The notes below the pieces were generated by a model. It made no database searches. It had not been told where the DNA came from and worked only from the letters and a program-made list of their open reading frames with translations. This document shows, piece after piece, positions 43,946 to 52,355 of a stretch of DNA of 64,000 nucleotides. Position numbers and translations under genes: made by a program. The stretch is from the NCBI GenBank assembly GCA_045660325.1, contig JAZRDO010000022.1, forward strand, positions 14,284-78,283. The letters run 5' to 3'. Origin of the DNA: SVTX01 sp045660325 (GTDB lineage Bacteria; Bacillota; Clostridia; Oscillospirales; CAG-272). Numbering within the stretch: position 1 is the first letter of the stretch; each line of letters starts with the position of its first letter.

Positions 43946-44861
43946 TATTGCCACCTCCCATCATGGAAAGATAGTAGTCCTCAATGCTTGAACGGTAGCT
44001 TACGACTGATGTGATCTTAATATTTGCATCTATTATCTTGCCGAGGATTGCATTGATGTCAATATCGCCGTCGATACGGATGCAGTCGTCGATCCGTCGC
44101 AGTGAGCCCTCGTTAAGGGATGGAGCGAGCAAGGACATAGTCGAGTCTATATCTTCGGTCCTAATCTCAAGCGTGTGGGGACATACTCCTTCAAGCTCGG
44201 ATGCGGTAATTTCCTTTATAAGTTTTCCGCGGGAGATAATGCCGTAGTTTGTCGCAACGAGCGCAAGCTCGGTTAAAATATGTGAGGAAATAAGGAACGT
44301 GATACCCATATCGCGATTGAGACGTAAGATAAGCTCGCGGATCTCAACGATACCCGCGGGATCGAGCCCATTCATCGGCTCGTCGAGAATAATGAATTCG
44401 GGATTGCCGAGAAGAGCCATAGCGATTCCGAGTCGCTGTCTCATGCCGAGAGAGAAGTCACCCGCGTGCTTTTTTACGCCCCAAAGCTCGCCAAGACCGA
44501 CGGTCTTGAGGGTTTCGAGACATTTTTCCTCGTCGTGAATACCGAGAATGCTGCTTTGCATCATAAGATTGTCGCGAGCAGACATATTGAGATAGATGGA
44601 TGGGGATTCAACGATTGCTCCTACTTTCGAGCGAGCCTCGCGTATTTTGGGGTCGCTATTCTTTACTCCGAAAAGGGTAAATTCGCCGCTGTCGGCATAA
44701 ATAAGTCCTGTAATAAGTCTAATAACCGTGGTCTTACCCGAGCCGTTTTCACCTACGAAGCCGTAGATATCGCCGCGGCGGATGTTCATCGTAACGCCGT
44801 TAAGAACCTTGTTCCTTTTGTAGCTTTTGGTAAGTCCGTTTGTTTGAAGTACGAATTCCAA
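43938..44861 (-). CDS. ABC exporter ATPase, BcrA/NatA-like
   Basis: A 307-residue ATPase. Walker A GENGSGKTT is at residues 37-45; the signature is FSLGMRQRLGIA in the form usual for drug/bacteriocin exporters; Walker B is FIILDEPMNGLD. The C-terminal 80 residues form the typical extra domain. AAAGGAG precedes the start. Confidence 0.9.
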   Translation of the reverse strand: MEFVLQTNGLTKSYKRNKVLNGVTMNIRRGDIYGFVGENGSGKTTVIRLITGLIYADSGEFTLFGVKNSDPKIREARSKVGAIVESPSIYLNMSARDNLMMQSSILGIHDEEKCLETLKTVGLGELWGVKKHAGDFSLGMRQRLGIAMALLGNPEFIILDEPMNGLDPAGIVEIRELILRLNRDMGITFLISSHILTELALVATNYGIISRGKLIKEITASELEGVCPHTLEIRTEDIDSTMSLLAPSLNEGSLRRIDDCIRIDGDIDINAILGKIIDANIKITSVVSYRSSIEDYYLSMMGGGNNA

Positions 44862-44898
44862 AATAAAGTCTCCTTTCGTTAATATGCTTTACGTAGCT

Positions 44899-44927
44899 AT
44901 TATATCATATTTTCCTGTATTTGTCTA
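44899..44927 (-). promoter_or_regulatory. ABC exporter operon promoter
   Basis: Minus strand TAGACA, 17 bases, TATAAT. Confidence 0.65.
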
Positions 44928-44949
44928 TATACCGCAGGTAGAATTCAGG

Positions 44950-45921
44950 TCAATTTGAAAGCGTATTTGTAATAATATACTTTTGAAGCGCGAGCAGCCC
45001 GCCCTTTACGTAGTAATGCGGCAAGGAGTCGGACAAATAAAGCCTTCTTCCGTCGCGGAAGCTAAGCTTAAGCCTGTCTGCTATACTGTTATTTATTCCG
45101 GAGCCGAAAACAAAGCGGTCGGATTCAACGAGGAAAAGCTTGACGTCAAGCAAGGCGGATGCGGAATTGACTATCTTAAAGACAACGTCGCATACCATTT
45201 CAGGAGAGATACAGCTTTCAAGCTTTTCACGCAGCATATTCCCGTCGTTATCTATAAGTACCGAGGGATTGCTTTTGATGACGACTTCATTGCTCACGTA
45301 ATACGCGAGATTTCTGTTTCCGATGCAAAGATAATACATACTGTCGGTCGGAAAATGCGAGTCACAGGACGATCTCAAAAGTGAGGACAGGCAGCTCGGC
45401 ACGTCAAGCGCGAGGGCGCGGGCACCTGCAAAGCAATCGGAGAATATATCGATAGCCTTGAATTTGAATATATCGTCAGCCTCCGCAAAAATGATTCCAA
45501 CACCGCTTAATTTGCTTGCTTTGTCTGAAAACAGGGAACGCGCGCGTTCCGACAGGATGATAAGGTTATCGGTGTCGTCAATAGAGTGATTGTACGCGTA
45601 ATTCATTTGCGCATAAAGTCTTCCGCGGGCATCCAAAAGATAAATTGAGTAAATGTTAAACGAAAGATCGGCTATAATAAACCTAAGCTCGTCGGAAATA
45701 TACAGCTCCTGCGAGCGACTCTTTTTGGACTGTCTTTCGTCGATGAGGTATGAATCGGCAAGGCGGGAAATCGCGCGGCATACCGTCATTTCGGTTATAC
45801 CGCAATATTCCGCGATGCTTCGTCTTGTGGGATTCTTTATGTTGATTAAGGCATCGGCAATAAGGGACGCGGTCGGTCTTTTCGTCTCTCGCGCTGCCGA
45901 CGTTGATTGTAAGTGCTTCAT
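44950..45921 (-). CDS. ROK-like transcriptional regulator
   Basis: A 323-residue protein. A winged helix lies at about residues 12-65 (LINIKNPTRRSIAEYCGITE, MTVCRAISRLADSYLI), followed by a ROK-like actin-fold region (FIIADLSFNIYSIYLLDARG). Kinase and zinc motifs of sugar-kinase ROK proteins are not apparent, so it is more likely a sugar-sensing repressor or a degenerate one. ATG 45921 has AGGAAG upstream; the earlier start at 46050 would include the promoter. Its target is not known. Confidence 0.7.
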   Translation of the reverse strand: MKHLQSTSAARETKRPTASLIADALINIKNPTRRSIAEYCGITEMTVCRAISRLADSYLIDERQSKKSRSQELYISDELRFIIADLSFNIYSIYLLDARGRLYAQMNYAYNHSIDDTDNLIILSERARSLFSDKASKLSGVGIIFAEADDIFKFKAIDIFSDCFAGARALALDVPSCLSSLLRSSCDSHFPTDSMYYLCIGNRNLAYYVSNEVVIKSNPSVLIDNDGNMLREKLESCISPEMVCDVVFKIVNSASALLDVKLFLVESDRFVFGSGINNSIADRLKLSFRDGRRLYLSDSLPHYYVKGGLLALQKYIITNTLSN

Positions 45922-45954
45922 TTTTTTCTTCCTGCTTGTACTGATATTTACATC

Positions 45955-45983
45955 ATTATATATCAAAAAATCGTATATGTCAA
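45955..45983 (-). promoter_or_regulatory. Promoter of the ROK-like regulator
   Basis: Minus strand TTGACA, 17 bases, TATAAT. Confidence 0.75.
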
Positions 45984-46043
45984 TAAATCGGGGAAAATAC
46001 CCAAAAAACTTTATAGAAATTTGTAAAATATGCAAAAAAACTA

Positions 46044-46072
46044 TTGACAAAAGCAGGTCTTAATGATATAAT
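46044..46072 (+). promoter_or_regulatory. rplU operon promoter
   Basis: TTGACA, 17 bases, TATAAT. Confidence 0.85.
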
Positions 46073-46078
46073 AGGAAT

Positions 46079-46164
46079 GCCGCGTAAAAATGGCTTTTTT
46101 AAGTGTGCCTATTTTTGGTACCGCCATTGTTTAGCGAGACTTATATGAAAGAGAGGTGCTTTTC
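46079..46164 (+). promoter_or_regulatory. Candidate L21 leader RNA
   Basis: About 85 nt of untranslated leader with short complementary blocks (for instance AATGGC near 46088 and GCCATT near 46124). Firmicute rplU genes commonly carry an L21-binding leader; assignment rests mainly on position. Confidence 0.4.
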
Positions 46165-46473
46165 GTGTTCGCAATTATTACAACTGGCGGAAAGCAGTAC
46201 AAAGTTACAGAGCAGGATATTATCTTTGTTGAAAAGCTTAACTGCGCTGAGGGTGAAGAAGTTACATTTGATGTTGTTGCATTGTCAACAGAGACAGGCT
46301 TTAAGGCAGGTACTCCTACAGTAGAGGGTGCAAGCGTTAAGGGCGTTGTTGTTAAGAACGGCAAGGGCAAGAAGATCTACGTAATGAAGTACAAGTCCAA
46401 GAAGAACGAGAAGAAGAAGATGGGCCACAGACAGCCCTACACAAAGATTCAGATCACAAGCATTGTTGGCTGA
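46165..46473 (+). CDS. rplU: 50S ribosomal protein L21
   Basis: 102 residues starting MFAIITTGGKQYKV, with RQPYTKIQITSIVG at the end, both L21 signatures. GTG 46165 is the start: GAGAGG is eight bases upstream and the protein begins at the family position. First gene of the rplU-prp-rpmA operon. Confidence 0.95.
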   Translation: MFAIITTGGKQYKVTEQDIIFVEKLNCAEGEEVTFDVVALSTETGFKAGTPTVEGASVKGVVVKNGKGKKIYVMKYKSKKNEKKKMGHRQPYTKIQITSIVG

Positions 46474-46490
46474 TTCTAAAGTGAGTTATT

Positions 46491-46856
46491 ATGACTAAAC
46501 TCGTTTTTTACAGAAGCGGTGGAGTTTTCTACGGTTTTAAGGAGCAGGGTCACACTGGTTACGGTGAAGAGGGCGACGACGTGCTTTGCGCGGCGTTATC
46601 CGCTATGACGATGCTTATAATCAATACTGTTGAGGTCGCTTACGATTCCCATATTGATTATACAATTGATGAGAAGACAACAGACATCCGCATTAAGTCC
46701 AAGTCCGCGCTTCCCGAATTTGAGGAGGACGAACTCAAGAGATACGCAGTATCGGGTATCTTCTTAGCTTACTACAAGCAGATTGAAGATATGATGGACG
46801 AATACTACGACTACCTTGATCTTACGGTAGTTGACAAACCCTATGACGACGTGTAA
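46491..46856 (+). CDS. prp: Ribosomal-processing cysteine protease Prp
   Basis: A 121-residue protease that removes the N-terminal extension of L27 in Firmicutes. The catalytic pair is His21 (GHTGYGEEG) and Cys33 (DDVLCAALSAM). It lies between rplU and rpmA, the conserved position of the family. Confidence 0.93.
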   Translation: MTKLVFYRSGGVFYGFKEQGHTGYGEEGDDVLCAALSAMTMLIINTVEVAYDSHIDYTIDEKTTDIRIKSKSALPEFEEDELKRYAVSGIFLAYYKQIEDMMDEYYDYLDLTVVDKPYDDV

Positions 46857-46893
46857 TCGTCGCAGCTAATTAAAATTTTTGGAGGTAAAGATA

Positions 46894-47169
46894 ATGGTAA
46901 AGCTTAGTTTACAGTTCTTTGCTCATAAGAAGGGCGTAGGTTCTACAAAGAACGGTCGTGATTCTGAATCCAAGCGTCTCGGCACAAAGAGAGCAGACGG
47001 TCAGGCAGTTCTCGCTGGTAACATTCTTGTTAGACAGAGAGGAACAGCTATCCGCCCCGGTAACAACGTTGGTATCGGTAAGGATGACACACTCTTCGCG
47101 CTTATTGACGGTAAGGTTAAGTTTGAGCAGAAGGCAGGCAGAAAGCAGGTAAGCGTTTACGCTGACTGA
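46894..47169 (+). CDS. rpmA: 50S ribosomal protein L27 with Prp-cleavable N-terminus
   Basis: 91 residues. MVKLSLQFF before AHKKGVGSTKNGRDS is the Firmicute extension, which Prp cuts after Phe9 so that the mature protein reaches the peptidyl-transferase centre. ATG 46894 has GGAGG upstream. Confidence 0.96.
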   Translation: MVKLSLQFFAHKKGVGSTKNGRDSESKRLGTKRADGQAVLAGNILVRQRGTAIRPGNNVGIGKDDTLFALIDGKVKFEQKAGRKQVSVYAD

Positions 47170-47179
47170 TTATGTAACA

Positions 47180-47407
47180 AAAAGAGGCTTCTTCATTTAG
47201 CGAAGAACAAAAGCCACTTTATGTTAAAGGACGACAATTAATTTTAAATATAAGTTTTGTCCTTTTTCAAATGACGAAAACCGCCGAGGACTCGGCGGTT
47301 TTCCTCATTTTATGTGGCTTTTTAGTCGCGCTCGAACCTTCTGGCGTACCCTCGTACGCCTACGAACGTTCGATCACGCCTTCTTCATCTAAATGGCGTC
47401 CTCTTTT
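47180..47407 (+). ncRNA. Candidate structured RNA or MITE-like element, nested multi-helix
   Basis: The 257-base gap after rpmA has no gene but folds on paper into nested helices. Outer pairs are AAAAGAGG (47180-47187) with CCTCTTTT (47400-47407) and CATTTAG (47194) with CTAAATG (47389). Inside are AAAAGCCAC (47209) with GTGGCTTTT (47314), enclosing AAAGGAC/GTCCTTT (47226, 47259) and a perfect AAAACCGCCGA/TCGGCGGTTTT stem (47277-47302). A second arm has TCGAAC/GTTCGA (47332, 47368) around GGCGTAC-CCTC-GTACGCC (47343-47360). TTCTTC/GAAGAA (47189-47207) offers a competing fold. The outer repeats could equally be terminal inverted repeats of a small mobile element. No family is recognised. Confidence 0.55.
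47277..47310 (+). terminator. Terminator-like hairpin after rpmA
   Basis: Eleven-pair perfect stem with GC core and TTTT; lies within the structured element above. Confidence 0.7.
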
Positions 47408-47426
47408 CTCTTAAAACGGAGTAATT

Positions 47427-48101
47427 ATGGATTTTGAAATTCTTTATGAGGATAAATATCTTCTTGTGGCAAATAAGCCGCGCGGGGTGATCTCACAGGA
47501 TAGTGAGGGAGAGTGCTTTCCCAAAATGATAAAGGAAAGGCTCGGGCTTGATTATCTCGGCGTAGTGCATCGTCTTGACACGACTACAAGCGGTCTTATA
47601 CTTTATTCTAAGGACAAAAGATATACCGGCAAGCTCTCCGAGCTTGTGTCGGGTGGAGATTACTACAAGGAGTATTTGGCGGTCTCAGAGGGTGTCGTAC
47701 CCTTTGATGAGTGCGAGAAAAATGCGAGCGGTATGGTTGAGCTTTGCGATTTTCTCTATCACGACAAGGTAAAAAACAAGTCGTTCGTGGTAAGGGGAGA
47801 ACGTAAGGGTGCGAAAAAGGCTGTTCTTGAATATAAGACGCTTGATACAAAGGAAAACGCGAAGGGTGAGAGTAAGAGCCTTTTGCGAGTGCATCTAATT
47901 ACGGGCAGAACGCACCAGATAAGAGTACAGTTCGGCTCGCGTGGGCATTCTCTTTGTGGAGACGGTAAGTATGGTTCGCGTGATAACGGTTGTGTCTGCG
48001 CTCTTCATTCGCACAGATGTGAATTTATGCATCCTATATTTAATAAGAAAATTGAGATTGAATGCAAGCCGAAGAATGAATATCCGTGGAATCTGTTTTA
48101 A
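47427..48101 (+). CDS. RluA-family pseudouridine synthase
   Basis: A 224-residue enzyme that isomerises uridine in RNA. VHRLDTTTSGLILY carries the catalytic Asp51, and ITGRTHQIRVQFGSRGHSLCGDGKYG is represented by its conserved parts near the C-terminus. It lacks an S4 domain, so it is the short form. Target RNA unknown. Its end overlaps the convergent amidase gene by 62 bases. Confidence 0.9.
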   Translation: MDFEILYEDKYLLVANKPRGVISQDSEGECFPKMIKERLGLDYLGVVHRLDTTTSGLILYSKDKRYTGKLSELVSGGDYYKEYLAVSEGVVPFDECEKNASGMVELCDFLYHDKVKNKSFVVRGERKGAKKAVLEYKTLDTKENAKGESKSLLRVHLITGRTHQIRVQFGSRGHSLCGDGKYGSRDNGCVCALHSHRCEFMHPIFNKKIEIECKPKNEYPWNLF

Positions 48102-48855
48102 TATAACGCGCAGGGCTTGAGGCCTGCGCGTTTTTTATATATTCCGCAATGGATTCCGCAATGCTTTTTGACAGCGCGATCTGGTAACCCGAGTCGCAGA
48201 GATTTGCCGCCTCGCGCGGATTTGAGAGAAATCCGCATTCAATAAGCACGGCGGGGCATTGAATTTTACTCATAATATAAATATTATCTCCCGTAGGCTT
48301 TGTTTGTCGCTTGTTGCCCACCTGAAAGAGTGAGTTGTTTCGCTCCTGAATCGTCTTTGCAAGCGGCTGGGAGCAGGGATTATTTTGCGAATACCACACC
48401 TGAAGACCCGAATACTGCGGATCTACGTAGGAATTCATGTGTATGCTTACGAATATTGAATTGGGATTCTCCTCGACTATCTTAAGACGTGCCGCCGCGT
48501 CAAGCTTTTTCTTTTGCCCTTTGTAATTTACGCTCGTGTCGTACAAAAGCTTATCCTCGGTGCGTGTCATTATTACGGAAATACCCATGCTCTCAAGGTC
48601 TTTTTTGAGAAATTCCGCAATTTTGAGATTTAAGTCCTTTTCAAGCGTGCCCGACGGAGTTTGTGTGCCTCCGTCCTCTCCGCCGTGCCCCGCATCAATT
48701 ATGACCGTGGTATATTTCTTTTGGGGCTCGGCGGACGTAGGTGTGTCGTCCTTTTTATTTTTGTTTGGAAAGAAATAAATAAGGCATAAAAGAATTATTG
48801 CCGAGATGACCGTGAAAATGAAAAACTTGAATACAAATGTGCTTTTATCTTTCAT
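48040..48855 (-). CDS. Membrane-anchored N-acetylmuramoyl-L-alanine amidase
   Basis: A 271-residue Amidase_3 enzyme. A transmembrane helix at about 8-29 precedes the catalytic domain with IIDAGHGGEDGG, LEKDLNL, SIHMNSY and IECGFLSNPREA, which supply the zinc ligands and catalytic Glu. It resembles CwlD/AmiC-type wall hydrolases. The last 35 or so residues are encoded across the rluA-type gene's terminator and coding end, a convergent overlap. Confidence 0.88.
   Translation of the reverse strand: MKDKSTFVFKFFIFTVISAIILLCLIYFFPNKNKKDDTPTSAEPQKKYTTVIIDAGHGGEDGGTQTPSGTLEKDLNLKIAEFLKKDLESMGISVIMTRTEDKLLYDTSVNYKGQKKKLDAAARLKIVEENPNSIFVSIHMNSYVDPQYSGLQVWYSQNNPCSQPLAKTIQERNNSLFQVGNKRQTKPTGDNIYIMSKIQCPAVLIECGFLSNPREAANLCDSGYQIALSKSIAESIAEYIKNAQASSPARYIKTDSTDIHSSACIQSQFSY
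48107..48136 (+). terminator. Terminator of the RluA-type gene, inside the amidase coding region
   Basis: CGCGCAGG/CCTGCGCG stem and six T; on the other strand these bases are codons of the amidase. Confidence 0.8.
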
Positions 48856-48910
48856 ATATACTCCGAAAAATGATATATGAAATAATATGAAAAGAGTGTT
48901 GTAAATATGA

Positions 48911-48942
48911 AAAAAGCAGACGGCATTCGCCGTCTGCTTTTA
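48911..48942 (-). terminator. Alcohol dehydrogenase terminator
   Basis: AAGCAGACGGC-GAAT-GCCGTCTGCTT and a T-run on the minus strand. Confidence 0.85.
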
Positions 48943-48944
48943 TA

Positions 48945-50105
48945 TTACCAAATGTTTTCAAAAATTTTCTTTACGTCTCGAGCTAAGGGGAGTCTGGGGT
49001 TTGAGGGAGTGCATCTGTCCTTGAGAGCCGCATCCGTCATAGCATCGAGGTGGCGCATATATTCTTCGCGTGTGAGTCCGGGACAAGCCTCGCTGACTCT
49101 TGTGGGCATATTCATATCCTTCTGCATTCCTCTGATGAGAGAAAGGAGATTTCTTACGGATTCAACGTCGTTATTGGGGTTACCGATACCGAGCTTGCGG
49201 GCAAGCTTTGCATATTTTGCAGCGCTCGCATGGATGGTAGAGGGAGCGACGGATTCGTCCTGCTTGATACCGGAGTTATATTCAATAACAACGGGGAGAA
49301 GGATCGAGTTTGCGCGTCCGTGAGGAATGTGGAACTGTGCGCCGAGCTGGTGAGCCATACCGTGATTAAGACCGAGAGATACTGCGCTGAATGCAATACC
49401 TGCGAGGTTGGATGCGAGATGCATCTTTTCTCTTGCACGAACCTCACCGGTTTCGGGGAATTTATAGGAGCGAACAAGGTATCTTGCGCAGTGTGCGGAT
49501 GCCTTCTCGCAGTACATATCCGAGGTGTCGTTGGCGTGAATGCTTACGTAAGCTTCGATCGCGTGAGTAAATACGTCCATACCCGTGTCGGCGGTAATGG
49601 AAGCGGGAACGCTTCTTACCATATCGACGTCGAGGATCGCTTCCTCAGGGAGAAGGTAATCGTCAACGAGAGCGTGCTTTATGTGCTTTTCGGTGTCCGT
49701 AATAACCGCGAAAGACGTAACCTCACTACCCGTACCGCTTGTTGTAGGAATAGCGATGAAGTAGGGGCTGTATTCAGGTTCAAGGTTGTGAGCAAACTGG
49801 CGCACACACTTTGTAAGGTCAATCGCCGAGCCGCCGCCAACCGCTATAATGCAGGGAGCCTTGCTCTTCATAAGCGCGGTAACACCCTCTGCAACCTTTT
49901 CTACGGAAGGATCGGGAACTACGTTCGTATACAATTCATAGGAGATCTTCGCTATATCAAGGTGCTTTGTTACCGTGAGGATAAGACCGCTTGAAACAGT
50001 GAAGGGGTCAGCTATGATAAATACGTTTTTATATTCAATTTGTGATAATCTTGTGAGAGCGTTCTCACCGAAATAAACTGCAGTTTTAAGTGAACACTTA
50101 TGCAT
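48945..50105 (-). CDS. Iron-containing alcohol dehydrogenase
   Basis: A 386-residue NAD(P)H-dependent dehydrogenase of the group III (iron) family. GGGSAIDLTKC is the nucleotide loop, PTTSGTGSEVT the family signature, and DTGMDVFTHAIEAY with GLNHGMAHQLGA and IPHG supply the metal ligands. It probably reduces acetaldehyde or another aldehyde in fermentation, closing the redox balance with PflB. ATG 50105 has AGGAG upstream. Confidence 0.92.
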   Translation of the reverse strand: MHKCSLKTAVYFGENALTRLSQIEYKNVFIIADPFTVSSGLILTVTKHLDIAKISYELYTNVVPDPSVEKVAEGVTALMKSKAPCIIAVGGGSAIDLTKCVRQFAHNLEPEYSPYFIAIPTTSGTGSEVTSFAVITDTEKHIKHALVDDYLLPEEAILDVDMVRSVPASITADTGMDVFTHAIEAYVSIHANDTSDMYCEKASAHCARYLVRSYKFPETGEVRAREKMHLASNLAGIAFSAVSLGLNHGMAHQLGAQFHIPHGRANSILLPVVIEYNSGIKQDESVAPSTIHASAAKYAKLARKLGIGNPNNDVESVRNLLSLIRGMQKDMNMPTRVSEACPGLTREEYMRHLDAMTDAALKDRCTPSNPRLPLARDVKKIFENIW

Positions 50106-50184
50106 TTTGGTCTCCTGATTTATGTGGGGGGATTTGCGACGTATAGTATGAACGGCCAAGTAGCCAAACCTTCACACCATACAT

Positions 50185-50213
50185 ATTATACCATAAGGAT
50201 TTGAATATGTAAA
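50185..50213 (-). promoter_or_regulatory. Alcohol dehydrogenase promoter
   Basis: Minus strand TTTACA, 17 bases, TATAAT. The 5' leader is about 75 nt. Confidence 0.65.
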
Positions 50214-50281
50214 TATAAAAATGCAAAAAATTTACTTTTTTTATTTATATGTATTATTTTGGGAGTAATTCCTTTTACTGA

Positions 50282-50310
50282 TTGACTTTATGTTATGTGT
50301 GTGATATAAT
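50282..50310 (+). promoter_or_regulatory. Promoter of the 227-residue membrane protein gene
   Basis: TTGACT, 17 bases, TATAAT. Confidence 0.7.
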
Positions 50311-50338
50311 TTAGATATAGCAAAAATGAGGTATATGT

Positions 50339-51022
50339 ATGAATAACGGAAAAACGGATAAAAAAGAAAACATTACGAAAATACCTTTAGGTCTTCGCTT
50401 GAAATTAATGTTTTTAGGATATAAAACACGATCTTTTTTTGGAACTGTATGCAAGATAGTCCCGATATGTATATTAGCAATCCTTATCATATTGGTGGTT
50501 ACATATATTTTTCTCCATCCTGTTGACAAGATAAAACTCCGTTACTTTTTTTCGCGAGATTGCACTATAGAGGTTATATCAAATACTACATCCCGTAATT
50601 ATAATGGTCCCCATGCTGTTGTATTTTCTCAAAGCAGAAGTGAAATTCTTATAGATGGGGATTGGATGGAAGCTGATGGCGAGTATTACAATTGGATAGA
50701 CGGAGAAGTGTATCGTTATTATAAGTATGGATCCGATAAATGGCAGAAAGAACTATATGAAATTGATAAAAGTCTATCTTCAGATGACTATATGCTATTA
50801 GATAAAAACAATTATGTAAGGGACAAGAAAAATCCGTTTGTATGGAAGCTGAAAGAAGATATTGATAAAGAAATATTAGGTATGAGCAACATACGTATAA
50901 AAAGGGTTGACGGCGCTATTGCGATAGTCGGAGAAACCGTGCGAAACGCGTATGAGGTTGAAATATCTTTATGCTTCAGAAAATTTGGAACAACGAAAAT
51001 TGAATTGCCGTGGGATGAATAG
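50339..51022 (+). CDS. Single-pass membrane protein, unknown
   Basis: A 227-residue protein not recognised. A basic N-terminal segment is followed by one transmembrane helix (about 38-57, IVPICILAILIILVVTYIFL); the rest, rich in Tyr, Asp, Glu and Lys, is predicted outside. The coding sequence is more AT-rich and uses codons unlike its neighbours, which hints at later acquisition. It has its own promoter and a terminator shared with rpsR. Confidence 0.7.
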   Translation: MNNGKTDKKENITKIPLGLRLKLMFLGYKTRSFFGTVCKIVPICILAILIILVVTYIFLHPVDKIKLRYFFSRDCTIEVISNTTSRNYNGPHAVVFSQSRSEILIDGDWMEADGEYYNWIDGEVYRYYKYGSDKWQKELYEIDKSLSSDDYMLLDKNNYVRDKKNPFVWKLKEDIDKEILGMSNIRIKRVDGAIAIVGETVRNAYEVEISLCFRKFGTTKIELPWDE

Positions 51023-51057
51023 CTCTTCCAATCGGGATATTTATACCAAAAAACAAA

Positions 51058-51087
51058 AAAGACACTTTGCAAAATACAAAGTGTCTT
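51058..51087. terminator. Bidirectional terminator
   Basis: AGACACTTTG/CAAAGTGTCT between convergent genes, with the better T-run on the minus (rpsR) side. Confidence 0.85.
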
Positions 51088-51105
51088 ATTGTTTTTCCTA
51101 CATTA

Positions 51106-51357
51106 TTAGTCAGCAACGTAAGGAAGAAGAGCTGCCTGACGTGCGCGCTTGATAGCTGTGTTAAGCTCTCTCTGGTGAAGTGCGCATGTACCAGAAATTC
51201 TTCTGGGAAGGATCTTGCCGCGCTCGGAAATGAACTTTCTGAGCTTTGCGCTATCCTTGTAGTCAATATATGCAACCTTATCTGCGCAGAAAATACAAAC
51301 TTTTCTTCTCTTGCGAACAACAGGTCTTGCTGCACGAGTATTCTCGTTTCTATCCAT
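51106..51357 (-). CDS. rpsR: 30S ribosomal protein S18
   Basis: 83 residues with KVCIFCADKVAYIDYKD and RISGTCALHQRELNTAIKRA, the S18 signature. Last gene of rpsF-ssb-rpsR. Confidence 0.97.
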   Translation of the reverse strand: MDRNENTRAARPVVRKRRKVCIFCADKVAYIDYKDSAKLRKFISERGKILPRRISGTCALHQRELNTAIKRARQAALLPYVAD

Positions 51358-51397
51358 TTTGATAATCCTCCTATAGATTTAATTGTCTGACGTCTTC

Positions 51398-51844
51398 TCA
51401 GAAGGGAAGGTCGTCGTCTGTCTTGATTTCCTCAAACTTGGGAGCAGCTCCCATGGGAGAGGAGAATGCGGGTGTTGCACCGCCGAAGTCAGCGGATGCA
51501 GGGGAATCCGAACGTGAGTCAACGAACATTACTTCATCAGCAACGATGTCTGTTCTGTAATGCTTCTGACCCTGCTGGTCAGTCCAGTTTCTGTTCTGGA
51601 TGGAGCCTGTTACGCAGATGGAAGAGCCCTTTCTGAAGTAACGGGAAACGAACTCAGCTGTCTGTCTCCATGCAGTTACGTTGAAAAAGTCTGTCTCGTT
51701 CTGCTGTGCGGAATCCTTTGAGAAGCGGCGGTTAACTGCGATAGAGAATGTTACTACCGAAATGCCGCTGGATGTTGTTTTGAGCTCGGGGTCAGCAGTA
51801 AGTCTACCGCCAAGGATGACCTTATTTAAATTGAAGTTTGCCAT
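51398..51844 (-). CDS. ssb: Single-stranded DNA-binding protein
   Basis: 148 residues: an OB fold (NKVILGGRLTADPEL, FFNVTAWRQTAEFV), a Gly/Ser/Pro-rich linker and the acidic tail ending DDDLPF that recruits repair proteins. Confidence 0.96.
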   Translation of the reverse strand: MANFNLNKVILGGRLTADPELKTTSSGISVVTFSIAVNRRFSKDSAQQNETDFFNVTAWRQTAEFVSRYFRKGSSICVTGSIQNRNWTDQQGQKHYRTDIVADEVMFVDSRSDSPASADFGGATPAFSSPMGAAPKFEEIKTDDDLPF

Positions 51845-51867
51845 GCGATACCTCCGAATTGCCTGAA

Positions 51868-52233
51868 TTATTCAGCGTCTGTTGTTTCAACAGGTGCTAC
51901 TTCTTCAGCAACTTCCTCTACAACAGCTGCCTTGAACACGGGCTCGTGGTCAAGCTTGATTGTAAGAGAACGCATTACAGATTCATCAATGTTCATAAGA
52001 CGCTCAAGCTCAGCGATGAAAGAAGGATTGGATTTGTAAGTTACAACAGTGTATGCGCCCTCGCTCATATCGTCGATGAGATATGCAAGTCTCTTCTTGC
52101 CCCAGTTAGCAACGTTGAGAACTTCGCAGTTTTCGCTAATCAATGTTGTGAACTTGTCTGTTGTAGCCTTTGTAGCTTCTTCGCCTGCTGTTACGTTTAC
52201 AACGAACAGTGTTTCATAAGTATTGAATGCCAT
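51868..52233 (-). CDS. rpsF: 30S ribosomal protein S6
   Basis: 121 residues starting MAFNTYETLFVVN with VLNVANWGKKRLAYLI and a Glu/Val-rich tail. It binds S18 as a heterodimer. Confidence 0.96.
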   Translation of the reverse strand: MAFNTYETLFVVNVTAGEEATKATTDKFTTLISENCEVLNVANWGKKRLAYLIDDMSEGAYTVVTYKSNPSFIAELERLMNIDESVMRSLTIKLDHEPVFKAAVVEEVAEEVAPVETTDAE

Positions 52234-52326
52234 GTTTTTTTACCTCCCTATGGACTTAATAACGACCGCACTGCTTTCTTTTTTTGTGCGGTAGAGAGAC
52301 GGTCTATTTGACCGTACCGAATTGAG
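52234..52326 (-). promoter_or_regulatory. Candidate S6:S18 autoregulatory leader
   Basis: The untranslated leader has two helices: ACGGTC-AAATA-GACCGT (52299-52315) and ACCGCAC with GTGCGGT (52265-52292). An S6:S18-binding leader is known for many rpsF operons; the match here is by position and a CCG-containing stem. Confidence 0.45.
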
Positions 52327-52355
52327 ATTATATCATAAAAAGATGATTTTGTCAA
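52327..52355 (-). promoter_or_regulatory. rpsF operon promoter
   Basis: Minus strand TTGACA, 17 bases, TATAAT. Confidence 0.82.

Noticed and set aside
49050..49994. A 314-codon plus-strand frame
   Set aside because: Mirror of the alcohol dehydrogenase gene, without a ribosome site.
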